Part shown: piece after piece, positions 55,175 through 64,000 of the stretch | Layout of the letters: each line of letters starts with the position of its first letter | How positions within the stretch are numbered: position 1 is the stretch's first letter | Assembly: GCF_012927275.1 (NCBI RefSeq) | Contig: NZ_JABBGG010000001.1 | Span: 372,001 to 436,000, forward strand | Length of the DNA: 64,000 bases | Reading direction: 5' to 3' | Source of the DNA: Massilia polaris | GTDB taxonomy: Bacteria; Pseudomonadota; Gammaproteobacteria; Burkholderiales; Burkholderiaceae_D | Notes under the pieces: model-generated | Databases searched by the model: none | The model's input: the letters and a program-made list of their open reading frames with translations, nothing else | Told to the model about the DNA's origin: nothing | Made by a program: the position numbers and the translations under genes

Positions 55175-56668
55175 ATGAGCAAATCTGTATTCTCGGCGGC
55201 ATCAAGAAGCTGGGGGTGGCGCCTTTGTGCTACCGCAGTTACCTTGAGTGCGAGCCTGGCTTCGGCGTCAGCTTTGTCGGGCGCCATTATCTACAACAAT
55301 CTCAACCCTGCTAACGCGACCGTCGCGTTGGGCATCAACGATGCAGGCCATCTCAATTTTCGCGGCGGCGTGACTCCGGCCAATGCAAGCGCAATGGGCC
55401 TGGCCTATCGCTTTCCCGATGGTAGCCTGCGCGATTCCACCGCGCCGGGCTGCCTGTGTGAGGGATGGGGCGTTGCGGTAACGCGTTCCGACGGCGGCCG
55501 GGCGGCCGGTTTTGCCAACGAGGCGACGGGATCGGGTGGCCTGACAGGCGGCGTATTCACGTCCAGCACCACGCGTGCAACGTCGCGCATCGGCATGTCT
55601 GACGCGCCGGTTGTCGTGACCCATGCGTACGGCGTTTCCCTCGCCCCCAATCTGTTCCAGGGAAATATTACGATCACCAATACCGGCGCCACGGCGGTGA
55701 GCGACGTGGTTTACCGCCGCGCGATGGATTGGGACGTTCCCAATACCGAGTTTCAGGAGTTCGTTACCCATCGAGGCGTAACTGCCAACCTGGAATCCAA
55801 GGGCGGGACGGTGCGCTATGCGAGCGATAATGGTTTCGCGTCCAGCAATCCATTGCTGGACGCCGGTTCCATATTGCCCGGCACCGTTAATACCGATTTC
55901 ATCGATTCCGGCCCGGCCGACCATGGTTCCGTTTTTGATTTCGCCTTCGGAACCCTGGCAGCAGGTGAAAGCCGTACGTTCAATATTTACTATGGCGCTG
56001 CTGCCAACCAGGCCTCCGCATTGGCGGCGCTGGACACGGTGAATGCGGAAGTGTTCTCGCTCGGGCAATCGGGCGGGCCCTCCGGCGTGAACGACGACGC
56101 CCCGACGTTTATCTTTGCATTTGGCGGCGTCGGCACCGTTGAACGCGGGCTGTCGCCGGACGATCCGCTGCTGCCGATCATCGATCTCGGCACCGGCATT
56201 TACGAATTCGCCGCACCGACTCCGCGTCGCTGGTACGACCCTCCATTCGCCACGGGCTTTGAATACGTACTGGACGGCGGTGGCGTCTTCACCGAGGTTG
56301 CGATTCCGGTCGGTTTCGGTGACCTGACCATCAAGCTCTCCGACGGGAGCTCGATCGGTATTGCCGCTGGTGGCCTGATTGACTTCGCCGCACTTGGTTT
56401 CGCCCCGTCGGCCTTTACGATTATTGGCCTGATGCTTGATACCGCGGCACCCGGCTACGATCCTGCGCGGGCTTTCCCGACCTTCCTCGATTTCACGGGC
56501 AGCCCGACGCTGCTGACAATGAGGCCGATCATCGACGGTGTGGTGGCCGTGCCAATCCCTGGCACTTTGCTGTTGCTGGTTCCCGGCCTTGCACTGTTGA
56601 TCGGCTTCCGCTGGCGCGGGCGGCGGGCGGATCAGCCGTGCCTGCCCAGCTACAGCATGGCTGCCTGA
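55175..56668 (+). CDS. exported PEP-CTERM-like protein
   Basis: 497 residues from the ATG at 55175 (GGGGGA seven bases upstream). It has a signal peptide (LSASLASASA), a large beta-rich body, and a C-terminal sorting-like signal VPIPGTLLLLVPGLALLIGF followed by Arg residues. The Pro-Xaa-Pro block fits PEP-CTERM/VPLPA-type anchors cleaved by an exosortase. Unusually, 14 more residues follow the basic cluster. A terminator follows. Function unknown, probably outer envelope or biofilm matrix. Confidence 0.75.
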   Translation: MSKSVFSAASRSWGWRLCATAVTLSASLASASALSGAIIYNNLNPANATVALGINDAGHLNFRGGVTPANASAMGLAYRFPDGSLRDSTAPGCLCEGWGVAVTRSDGGRAAGFANEATGSGGLTGGVFTSSTTRATSRIGMSDAPVVVTHAYGVSLAPNLFQGNITITNTGATAVSDVVYRRAMDWDVPNTEFQEFVTHRGVTANLESKGGTVRYASDNGFASSNPLLDAGSILPGTVNTDFIDSGPADHGSVFDFAFGTLAAGESRTFNIYYGAAANQASALAALDTVNAEVFSLGQSGGPSGVNDDAPTFIFAFGGVGTVERGLSPDDPLLPIIDLGTGIYEFAAPTPRRWYDPPFATGFEYVLDGGGVFTEVAIPVGFGDLTIKLSDGSSIGIAAGGLIDFAALGFAPSAFTIIGLMLDTAAPGYDPARAFPTFLDFTGSPTLLTMRPIIDGVVAVPIPGTLLLLVPGLALLIGFRWRGRRADQPCLPSYSMAA

Positions 56669-56690
56669 CGTCGCAGCATTTTGTACCCAC

Positions 56691-56710
56691 AAGCCCCGCA
56701 AGGGGCTTTT
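56691..56710 (+). terminator. Rho-independent terminator
   Basis: AAGCCCC-GCA-AGGGGCTT followed by TT, immediately downstream of the PEP-CTERM-like gene. Confidence 0.8.
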
Positions 56711-56787
56711 CGACCGTTCGGCGATGCCACTAACAGCAGGTTTATCGCCCGAACGATCACGATCACTCTTCACGGAGCTCTACGTCC

Positions 56788-57387
56788 ATGAAATATATTC
56801 TTAACAGCCTGGTATTGGCAGCATTCGTCGTCGCGCTTTCGCCGGCGCGAGCTGCAACTGACAAGGGCGAGTTTGGCATCAAGGGAATTGGCGCAACGGA
56901 CTGCGCGACGCTGGTACGGGAATATAAAGCTGGCAGCCCGAATGCGATGATGTACGGCGGATGGCTGTACGGCTATATCACCGCGATGAACCAGGTAACT
57001 CCCGACACTTTCGATCTCGCACCATGGCATGACCTGAATACCTTGACCAATTTCATCGTCGACTACTGCCAGAAGAACCCGAGGACCAGCTTTGGCCAGG
57101 CGGTCTTCAGCATGACATCGGCACTCAAGCCCAAGCGATTGAAAACGGCGTCGGTGCCGACCAATGTCAGCCAGAACGGCAAGACTTTTGTTATGTATGG
57201 AGACGTTATCACCCGTATGGCCGAAACCTTGAAGGCAAAGGGCTTCTACAAGGGGCCGGTGAGCGCGAGCAATCCGGAGTTTACCATTGAGCTGTCGAAG
57301 GCTGTAAAAGCGTTCCAGGCCCGGAACAAGCTGCGCGAAACCGGGCATCCCGACCAGTTCACCTTATTCCGCTTGTTTGAACGTTGA
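56788..57387 (+). CDS. secreted Rap1a-like protein with peptidoglycan-binding-type C-terminus
   Basis: 199 residues with a signal peptide ending ARA, a central region with cysteines in TDCATLV and VDYCQKN (HdeA/Rap1a-like pattern), and a C-terminal segment ELSKAVKAFQARNKLRETGH like the helices of a peptidoglycan-binding domain. Neither assignment is certain. It is probably periplasmic. A strong terminator follows. Confidence 0.6.
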   Translation: MKYILNSLVLAAFVVALSPARAATDKGEFGIKGIGATDCATLVREYKAGSPNAMMYGGWLYGYITAMNQVTPDTFDLAPWHDLNTLTNFIVDYCQKNPRTSFGQAVFSMTSALKPKRLKTASVPTNVSQNGKTFVMYGDVITRMAETLKAKGFYKGPVSASNPEFTIELSKAVKAFQARNKLRETGHPDQFTLFRLFER

Positions 57388-57405
57388 TTAAATTGCGTTC
57401 AATCG

Positions 57406-57446
57406 ATGCCGCCAGGTCCCGGACCTTGGCGGCATTTTTCTTTTTT
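57406..57446 (+). terminator. strong Rho-independent terminator
   Basis: Stem ATGCCGCCAGGTCC / GGACCTTGGCGGCAT (one bulged T) followed by a long T-rich run. Confidence 0.85.
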
Positions 57447-57449
57447 GTC

Positions 57450-57719
57450 GTGGATGCCGGCCACGATATTCCGCTCAGTTATGGCAGGATCGGCAAAACT
57501 CATTAGCCGCCGCAAAACTAATGGGCTACTTGCAAAACACCCTGTGGATCAAAATCGAAAGCGCTACCGAACGCCCGGCAGCGCAATTTTTTCAGCTGAA
57601 CTGACTAAACTTCCCGCTACGTCATCATTTCATCCTACGTTTGAGAAGTAGCGCGCATAGCACTGCCCAGCGCTCCGAGTGCACCCATGCCAAGCTGTTT
57701 TGCGCGCTTGCAGGCATGA
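57450..57719. other. 270-bp gap, remnant-like
   Basis: No gene is supported. It contains GCAAAACT direct repeats near 57493 and 57512 and the right copy of the 15-bp inverted repeat (57533-57547). It may be a decayed mobile-element end. Confidence 0.4.
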
Positions 57720-59825
57720 TCAGCAAGACGCCGCCAAAAATCCAATCGGCCTCGCTTTCTTCGCCTTGATGGAACATTCCTGTTCGAGTGCCGACACAAA
57801 CGACGCGCATGACATGAACGGCCGGAACCGGTGCTGCCTTGCCACGGCTGCGAAGTCGCCCGGCGTCAGCGCGGACAGGCGGCGCAGCCGCGCGAGTTGT
57901 TCCGGCGCGGGAGCGGGCAGGCCGAGGTTGGGGCAGTAGCGCCCGAACAGCGCCTGGGCCTGGTCCGGCAACAGGAAGCCGAACCGGATTTTCAAGTCGA
58001 AGCGGCGCAGCGCCGCCGGGTCGAGGCCGTCCATCAGGTTGGTCGATGCGACAAACACGCCGGAGAACGCTTCCATCCGCGTCAGCATCTCATTCACCAT
58101 CGTCACCTCCCACGGCTGGCGCGCGTTGCTGCGGTCCTGCAGGAAGCTGTCGACTTCGTCGATCAGCAGCAACGCATTTTCCCGTTCCGCGCGGCGGAAG
58201 GCGTTGGCGATGTTCTTCTCGCTTTCGCCGACCCATTTCGACATCAGGTCGGACGCGCTGCACAGCACCAGCGGCATGCCAAGCCGCTCGGCCAGCCAGC
58301 GGCCGTAGGCGGTCTTGCCGGTGCCGGGCGGGCCGTACAGGCACAGCCTGCCGGAACGGGTGCGCGCCAGTCCTTCGGCCAGCGCGGCCATATCGGCGTC
58401 GGCATTGAGCAGCGCGGCGTCGTATTCGGCCGGCAGCCGGGTGGCGTCGCGCTGGCGCAGCGGTGCGTGCCCCTGCGCTTCGAGCGACTGGTCGATCAGC
58501 CATTCCATTGCGCGGGCAGCGCCGGCCTGGTCGAACTGGTCGCGGATCGTGCGCACCACCGCGGCGACCCGGTTGACGACCGCCGGCGACAGCGCTTCCG
58601 ATTCGGCGATGCGCTGGATCGTGCCGGCATCGACCAGGTCGGCGCAGGCGTCGCGCAGGATCCGTTCACGCTGGCGCCGCGGCGGCACCGGCATCTCGAT
58701 CACCATGTCGAAGCGGCGCATGAAAGCCGCGTCGATGCCGCTGATCGAGTTCGACAGCCACAGCGTGGGCACGGTGTTCTGTTCCAGCGTGCGGTTCAGC
58801 CAAGCCTTGCGGCGCTGGGCGGTGCTCTTGCGGCCGAACATGTTGTCGCCGTCGTTGAACACGTCTTCGACCTCGTCGAACAGGATCATCGCATTGCGCT
58901 GGCTGAAGAAGCATTGCGCGGCGCGATAGGCGCGCAGGCGGCGCTCGCCGATCACCGGGTCGCCGTCCGAGTCCTCGCTGGCCACTTCGAACAGCTCGCA
59001 GCCGAGCGCGGCTGCCAGCGCGCGCGCCAGTTCGCTCTTGCCGGTACCCGGGGCGCCGTGCAGGAAAATGTTGACCCCGAGCTTGCTGCCGCTGAGGGCG
59101 TGCTGCAGGTAGGGGCGCAGGATGGCGAGGGCGGTGTCGATGTGCGCGTAGTCGTCCAGCGCAAGCCGCGCCGGGGCGCTCGGGCTGACGGTATCGCGCA
59201 ACAGGCTCAGCGGGTCGGCGTCGGAGGCGAGGATGTGGTCGGCGAACTTGTCCGACAGCAGGTCCAGCTTGCCGCGCAGGACGCCAATGCCCGACCGGTC
59301 CACTGCCAGCAACCCGGAACGGGCCAGCACGCCATGCGGGCTGAGCGCATGGCGCACGTCGGCCGGCTCCAGGTCGAGCAGGCTCGCCAGCGTATCCATC
59401 ACCTTCAGCGACGACAGCTGGCCGAGCGTATCGGCGCCATCGTCGAGCACGCGGTCGTGGTGGATCATCGCGGCGAATTCGAGGATGCGGCAATCGGTGT
59501 CCGACATGCCGACCAGCGTGGCGAGGCGCCCGACGTTGGCACGCAGCGTGGGTGGCGTCGTGATGGCGCTTGCACGCGCTTCGGCGGCACGGTGGCGCTC
59601 GCGCAGTTCGAGGCGGATGGCGCTGGCGTCGAACTCGCGTTCGTCATTGTCGACCCAGTCCCCAAGCCCGACCGCGTGCGCCAGCGTATCGTTCGAAAAA
59701 TTATTGCGGCTGATCAGGTCCTTCTGGCCGTCGAGCGGGACGAGCATGCGCAACAGCCACAGCTCGGCGATGGCAGGCGATTCTTGCGGGGTCGGGTAGC
59801 GTGGCTTGCGGCGGCGTACGGTCAT
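57720..59825 (-). CDS. tandem AAA-type ATPase
   Basis: 701 residues from the ATG at 59825 (CAGGAGAAG upstream); longer readings to 60329 overlap the divergent gene. Two AAA modules: Walker A FLHGAPGTGKSELA (about 257) with Walker B LFDEVEDVF, and Walker A LYGPPGTGKTAYG (about 490) with LLIDEVDSF. The N-terminal 200 residues are helical and unrecognised. Such two-ring ATPases remodel proteins; the substrate is unknown. It is divergent from the SLOG and WYL genes. Confidence 0.82.
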   Translation of the reverse strand: MTVRRRKPRYPTPQESPAIAELWLLRMLVPLDGQKDLISRNNFSNDTLAHAVGLGDWVDNDEREFDASAIRLELRERHRAAEARASAITTPPTLRANVGRLATLVGMSDTDCRILEFAAMIHHDRVLDDGADTLGQLSSLKVMDTLASLLDLEPADVRHALSPHGVLARSGLLAVDRSGIGVLRGKLDLLSDKFADHILASDADPLSLLRDTVSPSAPARLALDDYAHIDTALAILRPYLQHALSGSKLGVNIFLHGAPGTGKSELARALAAALGCELFEVASEDSDGDPVIGERRLRAYRAAQCFFSQRNAMILFDEVEDVFNDGDNMFGRKSTAQRRKAWLNRTLEQNTVPTLWLSNSISGIDAAFMRRFDMVIEMPVPPRRQRERILRDACADLVDAGTIQRIAESEALSPAVVNRVAAVVRTIRDQFDQAGAARAMEWLIDQSLEAQGHAPLRQRDATRLPAEYDAALLNADADMAALAEGLARTRSGRLCLYGPPGTGKTAYGRWLAERLGMPLVLCSASDLMSKWVGESEKNIANAFRRAERENALLLIDEVDSFLQDRSNARQPWEVTMVNEMLTRMEAFSGVFVASTNLMDGLDPAALRRFDLKIRFGFLLPDQAQALFGRYCPNLGLPAPAPEQLARLRRLSALTPGDFAAVARQHRFRPFMSCASFVSALEQECSIKAKKARPIGFLAASC

Positions 59826-59954
59826 GGGCTTCTCCTGGTTGGATGAGGTACATTCTCGGCCTGGCTGCGACAGCTCGCGTCGCAGCCAGGCAACGACGCC
59901 GTTTGTCGCACGGCGCGCTAAGGTGGAAGCTTGTTCACCCGCACAGGAAATCCG

Positions 59955-60446
59955 ATGGAAGATATTTTTGTTATTGACGATAGCTTTACCCTGGTCGCCG
60001 GCGGCCAGACCGGCGCGGACCAGGCCGGCCTGGACTGGGCGATCGCGCATGGCGTCAAGCACGGCGGCTGGTGTCCGAAAGGGCGCAAAAGCGAGGACGG
60101 ACCGGTGCCCGAGTTCTACCATCTGAAGGAAACGCCGTCGGCCTCCTACCTGCAGCGCACCGAGTGGAATGTCCGCGACAGCTGCGCGACCCTGGTGTTC
60201 ACACTGACCGACAAGCTCGACGGCGGATCGAAGCGCACCGCCGATTTCGCCGAACGCCTCGGCAAGCCGTGGCTGCACGTGCGGCCCGGCGTGCACCCGA
60301 AGTATGTGGCGCGCTTCCTGGCGCGGCATTGCGTGAAGACGCTGAACATCGCCGGCAAGCGTGAATCGAGCGCACCCGGGATCGCCCGCTTCGCTACCGC
60401 CGTGCTGTCGCAGGCGCTGCGGGCGGCGGACAAAGCGCCAGCCTGA
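59955..60446 (+). CDS. circularly permuted YpsA-like SLOG protein
   Basis: 163 residues from the ATG at 59955 (AGGAAA upstream). VAGGQTGADQAGLDWAI and GGWCPKGRKSEDGPVP match the cpYpsA/putative molybdenum-carrier SLOG family, which binds nucleotide-like ligands. The gap to the WYL gene is 67 bases. Members are found in nucleotide-signalling and defence contexts. Confidence 0.82.
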   Translation: MEDIFVIDDSFTLVAGGQTGADQAGLDWAIAHGVKHGGWCPKGRKSEDGPVPEFYHLKETPSASYLQRTEWNVRDSCATLVFTLTDKLDGGSKRTADFAERLGKPWLHVRPGVHPKYVARFLARHCVKTLNIAGKRESSAPGIARFATAVLSQALRAADKAPA

Positions 60447-60513
60447 ATAATCCTGTTATTTCTGATTGGAAAGTTTGTTAAGATCCCCCGGTTCAATCAA
60501 CCCGGATTTTGAA

Positions 60514-61518
60514 ATGGCGACAAACCAGTTATCCCTGCTCCGTCAATGGCACATGCTGCGGCTGGTGCCGCGCGCACCGGCCAAGATCTCGGTCAGGGAC
60601 TTGTGCGACCAGCTGGCCGACGCCGACTTCCCGGTCACCAGCCGCACGGTCCAGCGCGACCTGAACGAACTGGCCTGCGTGTTCCCGCTGGTGGCCGACG
60701 ACCGCGACAAGCCGTACGGCTGGAGCTGGCAACGCGATGCGTCGAGTTTCGATTTGCCGGGCCTGTCGATTCCCGAGGCGCTGACCCTGACGCTGGTCGA
60801 GCAGCACCTGGGCAACCACCTGCCGCCAAGCACGGTCGACGCGCTGCAGCCGCACTTCAAGTCGGCGGCACGGGCCTTGTCCGCGGTCGACGGCTCGGCC
60901 ATGTCGAAGGCCTGGCTGAACAAGGTGCGCAGCGTGCCGCCGCAGCAGCCCTTGTTGCCGCCGGCAATGAACGATGAATGCCAGCGCACGGTCTACCTCG
61001 CGCTGATGAAGGACTTGCAGCTCAGGCTTCATTACAGGAAACGCGACGCCGGGGAGGCGACCGTGTACGGCGCCGTGCATCCGCTGGCGATCGTGCAGCG
61101 GGGCGGCGTGATCTACCTGGCCTGCATGTTTGCCGGGTATGACGACGTGCGCACCATTGCACTGCATCGGGTCGAACGGGCGGAAATGCTGTACGAACCG
61201 GCGCGCGCCAAGGCCGGCTTCGATCTCGACGCTTACATCGCCTCGGGCCAGTTCGGCGTGCTGACCGGCGCGCCGATCACCTTGCGCGCGACGTTTTCGC
61301 GCGCCGCCGGCGAACACCTGTATGAGACACCGCTGGCGGCCGGCCAGGTGCTGGTCGCGGGAGACGACGGCATCGAGCTGAGCGCGACCGTGCCGGACAC
61401 GCGCGGGCTGGTGTTCTGGCTGCTCGGCTTCGGCGACGGCGTGACCGTGCTCGAACCAGCCGCCCTGCGCGAGGAAATCAAGGCGATCGCCGGACGGATG
61501 GCGGCCGCCTACGCCTGA
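60514..61518 (+). CDS. WYL-domain transcription regulator
   Basis: 334 residues from the ATG at 60514. It has an N-terminal winged helix (VRDLCDQLADADFPVTSRTV), then a WYL domain (KDLQLRLHYRKR, VHPLAIVQRGGVIYL) and a WCX-type C-terminus. WYL proteins sense nucleic-acid ligands and commonly control defence or repair genes. The AAA-SLOG genes are the likely targets. It overlaps the MocR gene end by ten bases. Confidence 0.9.
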   Translation: MATNQLSLLRQWHMLRLVPRAPAKISVRDLCDQLADADFPVTSRTVQRDLNELACVFPLVADDRDKPYGWSWQRDASSFDLPGLSIPEALTLTLVEQHLGNHLPPSTVDALQPHFKSAARALSAVDGSAMSKAWLNKVRSVPPQQPLLPPAMNDECQRTVYLALMKDLQLRLHYRKRDAGEATVYGAVHPLAIVQRGGVIYLACMFAGYDDVRTIALHRVERAEMLYEPARAKAGFDLDAYIASGQFGVLTGAPITLRATFSRAAGEHLYETPLAAGQVLVAGDDGIELSATVPDTRGLVFWLLGFGDGVTVLEPAALREEIKAIAGRMAAAYA

Positions 61519-62933
61519 CCGGAAACGGCTGCGACCAGCCGTCCCAGCGTAGCCATCGCCGCTTCCGCGCGCGCATCCCACGGATGGCCGTAATTGAGCC
61601 GCAGGCAGTTGGCGAAACGGCGCTGCGCCGAGAACATCGGGCCCGGCGCGACGCTGATACCGAGCGACAGCGCCTGGCGGTGGATCTCGATCGTGTCCGG
61701 ATGGCCGGGCAATTCGACCCACAGGAAGTAGCCGCCGTCGGGCCGGGTGGCGCGGGTGCCGGCCGGGAAGTGGCGCTCGATCGCCTGCAGCATGGCTTCC
61801 TGCTGCATCGACAAGGCGTGGCGCAGCTGCCGCAGGTGCTTGTCGTAGCCGCCTTTGGCAAGATAGTCGGCGATCGCCGCCTGGGCCGGGGCGGATGCCG
61901 ACAGCGTGCGGGTCAGCTTGAGGCGCGACACGTCGCGCGTGAAGCGTCCCGGCACCGCCCAGCCGACCCGGTAGCCCGGCGCCAGGCTCTTCGAAAACGA
62001 CGAGCAGTGCATCACCAGTCCCTTCTTGTCGTAAGCCTTGGCCGGCAGCGGCCGCTTGCTGCCGAAGTACAGCTCGCCATACACGTCGTCCTCGATCAGC
62101 GGCACGTCGTGGGCCGCAAGCAGCTCGACCAGCGCCTGTTTCTTTTGGTCCGACATCAAGCTGCCCATCGGGTTCTGGAAGTTGGTCATCAGCCAGCAGG
62201 CTTTCGGCGCGTGGCGCTCAAGCGCCGCGGCCAGTTCGGCCAGCTCGATCCCGTCGCGCGGATGGGTAGCGACCTGGATCGCGCGAACGCCGAAGCCTTC
62301 CAGCGCCTGCAGCGCGCCGTAAAAAGCGGGCGACTCGATGATGACGGCGTCGCCCGGCCGCGCCACCGCATGCAGGCACAGGTTCAGCGCTTCCAGCGCG
62401 CCGTTGGTGATGACGATTTCATCGGTATGGACCGACATGCCGTCGGCCAGGTAGCGCAGGGCGATCTGGCGCCGCAGGCCCGCGTTGCCCGGCGTGAGGT
62501 CGTCGACCGTGCTCCACGGGTCCATCGCCTGCACGCTCGAGGCCATCGAGCGCGCCAGCCGGGGCAGGGGAAACAGCAGCGGGCTGGGAAACGCCGAGCC
62601 GAACGGCACCACGTCGCGCATCCTGGTCGATTCGAGGATGTCGAACACCAGTTCGCTGACGTCGATCGCGGTGGAGTCGCCGTCCGGACGCAGGCCGATG
62701 CCGGGCTCGGGAAGGTGGGCCCTGGCGCCGGCCGTGACGTAGTAGCCGGAGCGGTCGCGCGCGCGGATCAGGCCGCGCGCTTCCAGCAAGTAATAGGCCT
62801 CGAACACGGTCGACGGGCTGACCCCGCGGCTGGTGCTGGCCTGGCGGACCGAAGGCAGCCGGTCGCCGCGTTTCATCACGCCGGCGCGGATCGACTGCGC
62901 TATTTCTTCGGCAAACGCTTCATACAGTTTCAT
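61509..62933 (-). CDS. MocR/GntR-type regulator with aminotransferase domain
   Basis: 474 residues: GntR winged helix (GDRLPSVRQASTSRGVSPST) then a PLP-dependent aminotransferase fold with the lysine in CSSFSKSLAPGYRVGW. It controls a neighbouring gene in response to an amino-containing ligand; the target is not visible. Its start shares one base with the DUF2970 stop (TAATG). Confidence 0.92.
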   Translation of the reverse strand: MKLYEAFAEEIAQSIRAGVMKRGDRLPSVRQASTSRGVSPSTVFEAYYLLEARGLIRARDRSGYYVTAGARAHLPEPGIGLRPDGDSTAIDVSELVFDILESTRMRDVVPFGSAFPSPLLFPLPRLARSMASSVQAMDPWSTVDDLTPGNAGLRRQIALRYLADGMSVHTDEIVITNGALEALNLCLHAVARPGDAVIIESPAFYGALQALEGFGVRAIQVATHPRDGIELAELAAALERHAPKACWLMTNFQNPMGSLMSDQKKQALVELLAAHDVPLIEDDVYGELYFGSKRPLPAKAYDKKGLVMHCSSFSKSLAPGYRVGWAVPGRFTRDVSRLKLTRTLSASAPAQAAIADYLAKGGYDKHLRQLRHALSMQQEAMLQAIERHFPAGTRATRPDGGYFLWVELPGHPDTIEIHRQALSLGISVAPGPMFSAQRRFANCLRLNYGHPWDARAEAAMATLGRLVAAVSGQA

Positions 62934-63145
62934 TAAGCGACGGCGTATTTGGCGAACGCGAGCAGGACGCCTATGAAGATGGCGGCGCCGATCAGGGCCG
63001 CGATCAGCACGTGGAACGGGTTCATGCCGCCTTCGACGTCGTCGTCGAAGTCGCGTTTGCGGCGCAAGCCCGTAAATGACCAGGCAATCGCCTTCATTGT
63101 TCGTCCGAACGAGCGCGTGCTTGGCTTGTCATCAGCTTTCGTCAT
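62933..63145 (-). CDS. DUF2970 membrane protein
   Basis: 70 residues from the ATG at 63145 (CTGGAG upstream). It ends in one membrane span (FHVLIAALIGAAIFIGVLLAF) after a conserved WSFTGLRRKRDFDDDVEGGM, matching DUF2970. It is coupled to the MocR gene. Function unknown. Confidence 0.82.
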   Translation of the reverse strand: MTKADDKPSTRSFGRTMKAIAWSFTGLRRKRDFDDDVEGGMNPFHVLIAALIGAAIFIGVLLAFAKYAVA

Positions 63146-63357
63146 GTTGATCTCCAGTGAGTTTGCATTGTCCACCCGGACGCATTTTTAGTACAGCACC
63201 AGTGGGTGCGAAAATCAGCGGATCAGATGAGCGGCTGTCCGATGGGCGCATGCGCGTCAAGACAAGCGGCACGGACAGCGCAGCCGCCAACTGATATGCA
63301 AAAATCGGACGCAGCTGCCGCTGTTTTCCCGTGGCCGCCGGTCGGATAATACTGTCC

Positions 63358-64000
63358 ATGAAGATACGTCACCTGATATTCACGGCACTGGCCGCTGCCG
63401 TACTGCCGGCCTCGGCGCAGCAGCTGGTGGTTCCCGACACCATCGCCCAGCGGGCGCTCGCCTGCGTCGCCTGCCACGGCAAGGAAGGGCGCTCCACCAG
63501 CGAAGGATTCTTTCCCCGCATCGCGGGCAAGCCCGAAGGCTACCTGTACAACCAGCTGCTTAACTTCCAGCAGGGCAGGCGGCAATATCCATTGATGACC
63601 TACCTGGTCGCGCACATGCCGGACGACTACCTGCGCGAAATCGCCGGCTACTTCGCCAGCCAGCACCCGCCCTATCCGGCGCCGGCGCCCTCGCGCATGT
63701 CCGGCGCGGCGCTCGAACGGGGCCGCACGCTGGCGCTGACGGGTGACTCTTCCAAAAAGATACCAGCCTGCGTCGCATGCCACGGCCAAACGCTGGGCGG
63801 CCAGCTTCCGGCAACGCCAGGCCTGCTCGGGCTGCCGCGCGACTACCTGAACGCCCAGCTTGGCGCATGGAAAAACGGTACGCGCCGCGCCGCCGCGCCC
63901 GACTGCATGGCGCAGGTCAGCCGGCAGCTGAGTCCCGACGACGCTGCCGCCGTCGCCGGCTGGCTCGCTGCCCAGCCGGTGCCGGCAAGCATGGCGCCGG
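63358..64000 (+). CDS. dihaem c-type cytochrome, 3' end outside window
   Basis: No stop occurs before the window edge. Signal peptide ends ASA. Two haem-binding sites CVACHGKEGRST and CVACHGQTLGG are seen, with Met ligands possibly in LMTYLVAHM and CMAQV. It resembles cytochrome c4 or oxidase-associated dihaem proteins and is exported to the periplasm. The start ATG at 63358 has no clear ribosome site. Confidence 0.85.
   Translation, partial: MKIRHLIFTALAAAVLPASAQQLVVPDTIAQRALACVACHGKEGRSTSEGFFPRIAGKPEGYLYNQLLNFQQGRRQYPLMTYLVAHMPDDYLREIAGYFASQHPPYPAPAPSRMSGAALERGRTLALTGDSSKKIPACVACHGQTLGGQLPATPGLLGLPRDYLNAQLGAWKNGTRRAAAPDCMAQVSRQLSPDDAAAVAGWLAAQPVPASMAP

Noticed and set aside
55268-56773. 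A 501-codon open frame antisense to the PEP-CTERM-like gene
   Set aside because: The plus frame has a ribosome site, signal peptide and sorting signal; this one has none.
57831-59846. A 671-codon open frame opposite the AAA ATPase gene
   Set aside because: Antisense to clear Walker motifs; an effect of high GC.

Overview
The window looks like the chromosome of a GC-rich betaproteobacterium of the Oxalobacteraceae (Massilia/Duganella type). This is an inference from base composition, the gene families (GGDEF/EAL proteins, a CzcE-like protein, a PEP-CTERM-like protein, DUF6152/DUF6644 and DUF2970 proteins) and short Shine-Dalgarno-led operons. No rRNA, tRNA or CRISPR array was recognised.

Layout. 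(1) 1-12.7 kb is a metal/redox block. Two adjacent PepSY proteins, the second fused to an NqrF-like flavin reductase, are followed by a copper-resistance island. On the minus strand an eight-gene operon runs from 8352 to 2415: Cys/His-rich protein, His-rich protein, TolC-type lipoprotein, multicopper oxidase, DUF411, CusF-like, CopC, CopD. Next to it are copZ and the unit copA (Cu-ATPase) - 28-codon CPxC gene - cueR. Four promoter-like sites have the 19-bp spacer typical of MerR/CueR control. The island ends in a chimera: a truncated ISC-type ferredoxin joined to a frameshifted EAL gene. (2) 13.5-24 kb holds a GlxA-type regulator and SDR, a czcE-small gene-response regulator-histidine kinase unit, a ccdA-thioredoxin pair whose upstream region closely resembles that of czcE, ohr, and a bufferin cluster (bufA, DoxX, bufB, bufC) for a post-translationally modified copper-binding peptide. 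Two alpha/beta-hydrolase pseudogenes lie in or beside it. (3) 24-36.8 kb is mostly metabolic and efflux genes: two MFS pumps, a LysR-SDR-tautomerase-DsbA group, a TetR circuit with visible operators, a glycosyltransferase, FAH, and a PLD-family lipoprotein that has lost one catalytic motif. (4) 36.8-47 kb has small genes, rnk, glycerate kinase, glf, a large GGDEF-EAL protein and several gene remnants. (5) 47-51.8 kb carries a three-gene operon led by a DUF2779 nuclease-like protein. (6) 51.9-55 kb is a complete-looking IS66 element abutting a broken group II intron reverse transcriptase. (7) 55-64 kb has a PEP-CTERM-like protein, a secreted peptidoglycan-binding-type protein, a tandem AAA ATPase divergent from a SLOG-family and a WYL protein, a MocR regulator, DUF2970 and a partial dihaem cytochrome.

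How it works together. Copper detoxification appears layered: cytoplasmic sensing and export (CueR, CopZ, CopA), periplasmic oxidation and binding (multicopper oxidase, CopC, CusF-like, DUF411, His-rich proteins), and peptide buffering (bufferin) possibly supported by the CcdA-thioredoxin reducing pair. No RND pump (CusA/CzcA) or CusB is present although a TolC-type partner is. Recent damage is common: a nonsense codon, two short tandem duplications causing frameshifts, two internal deletions and several truncated genes.
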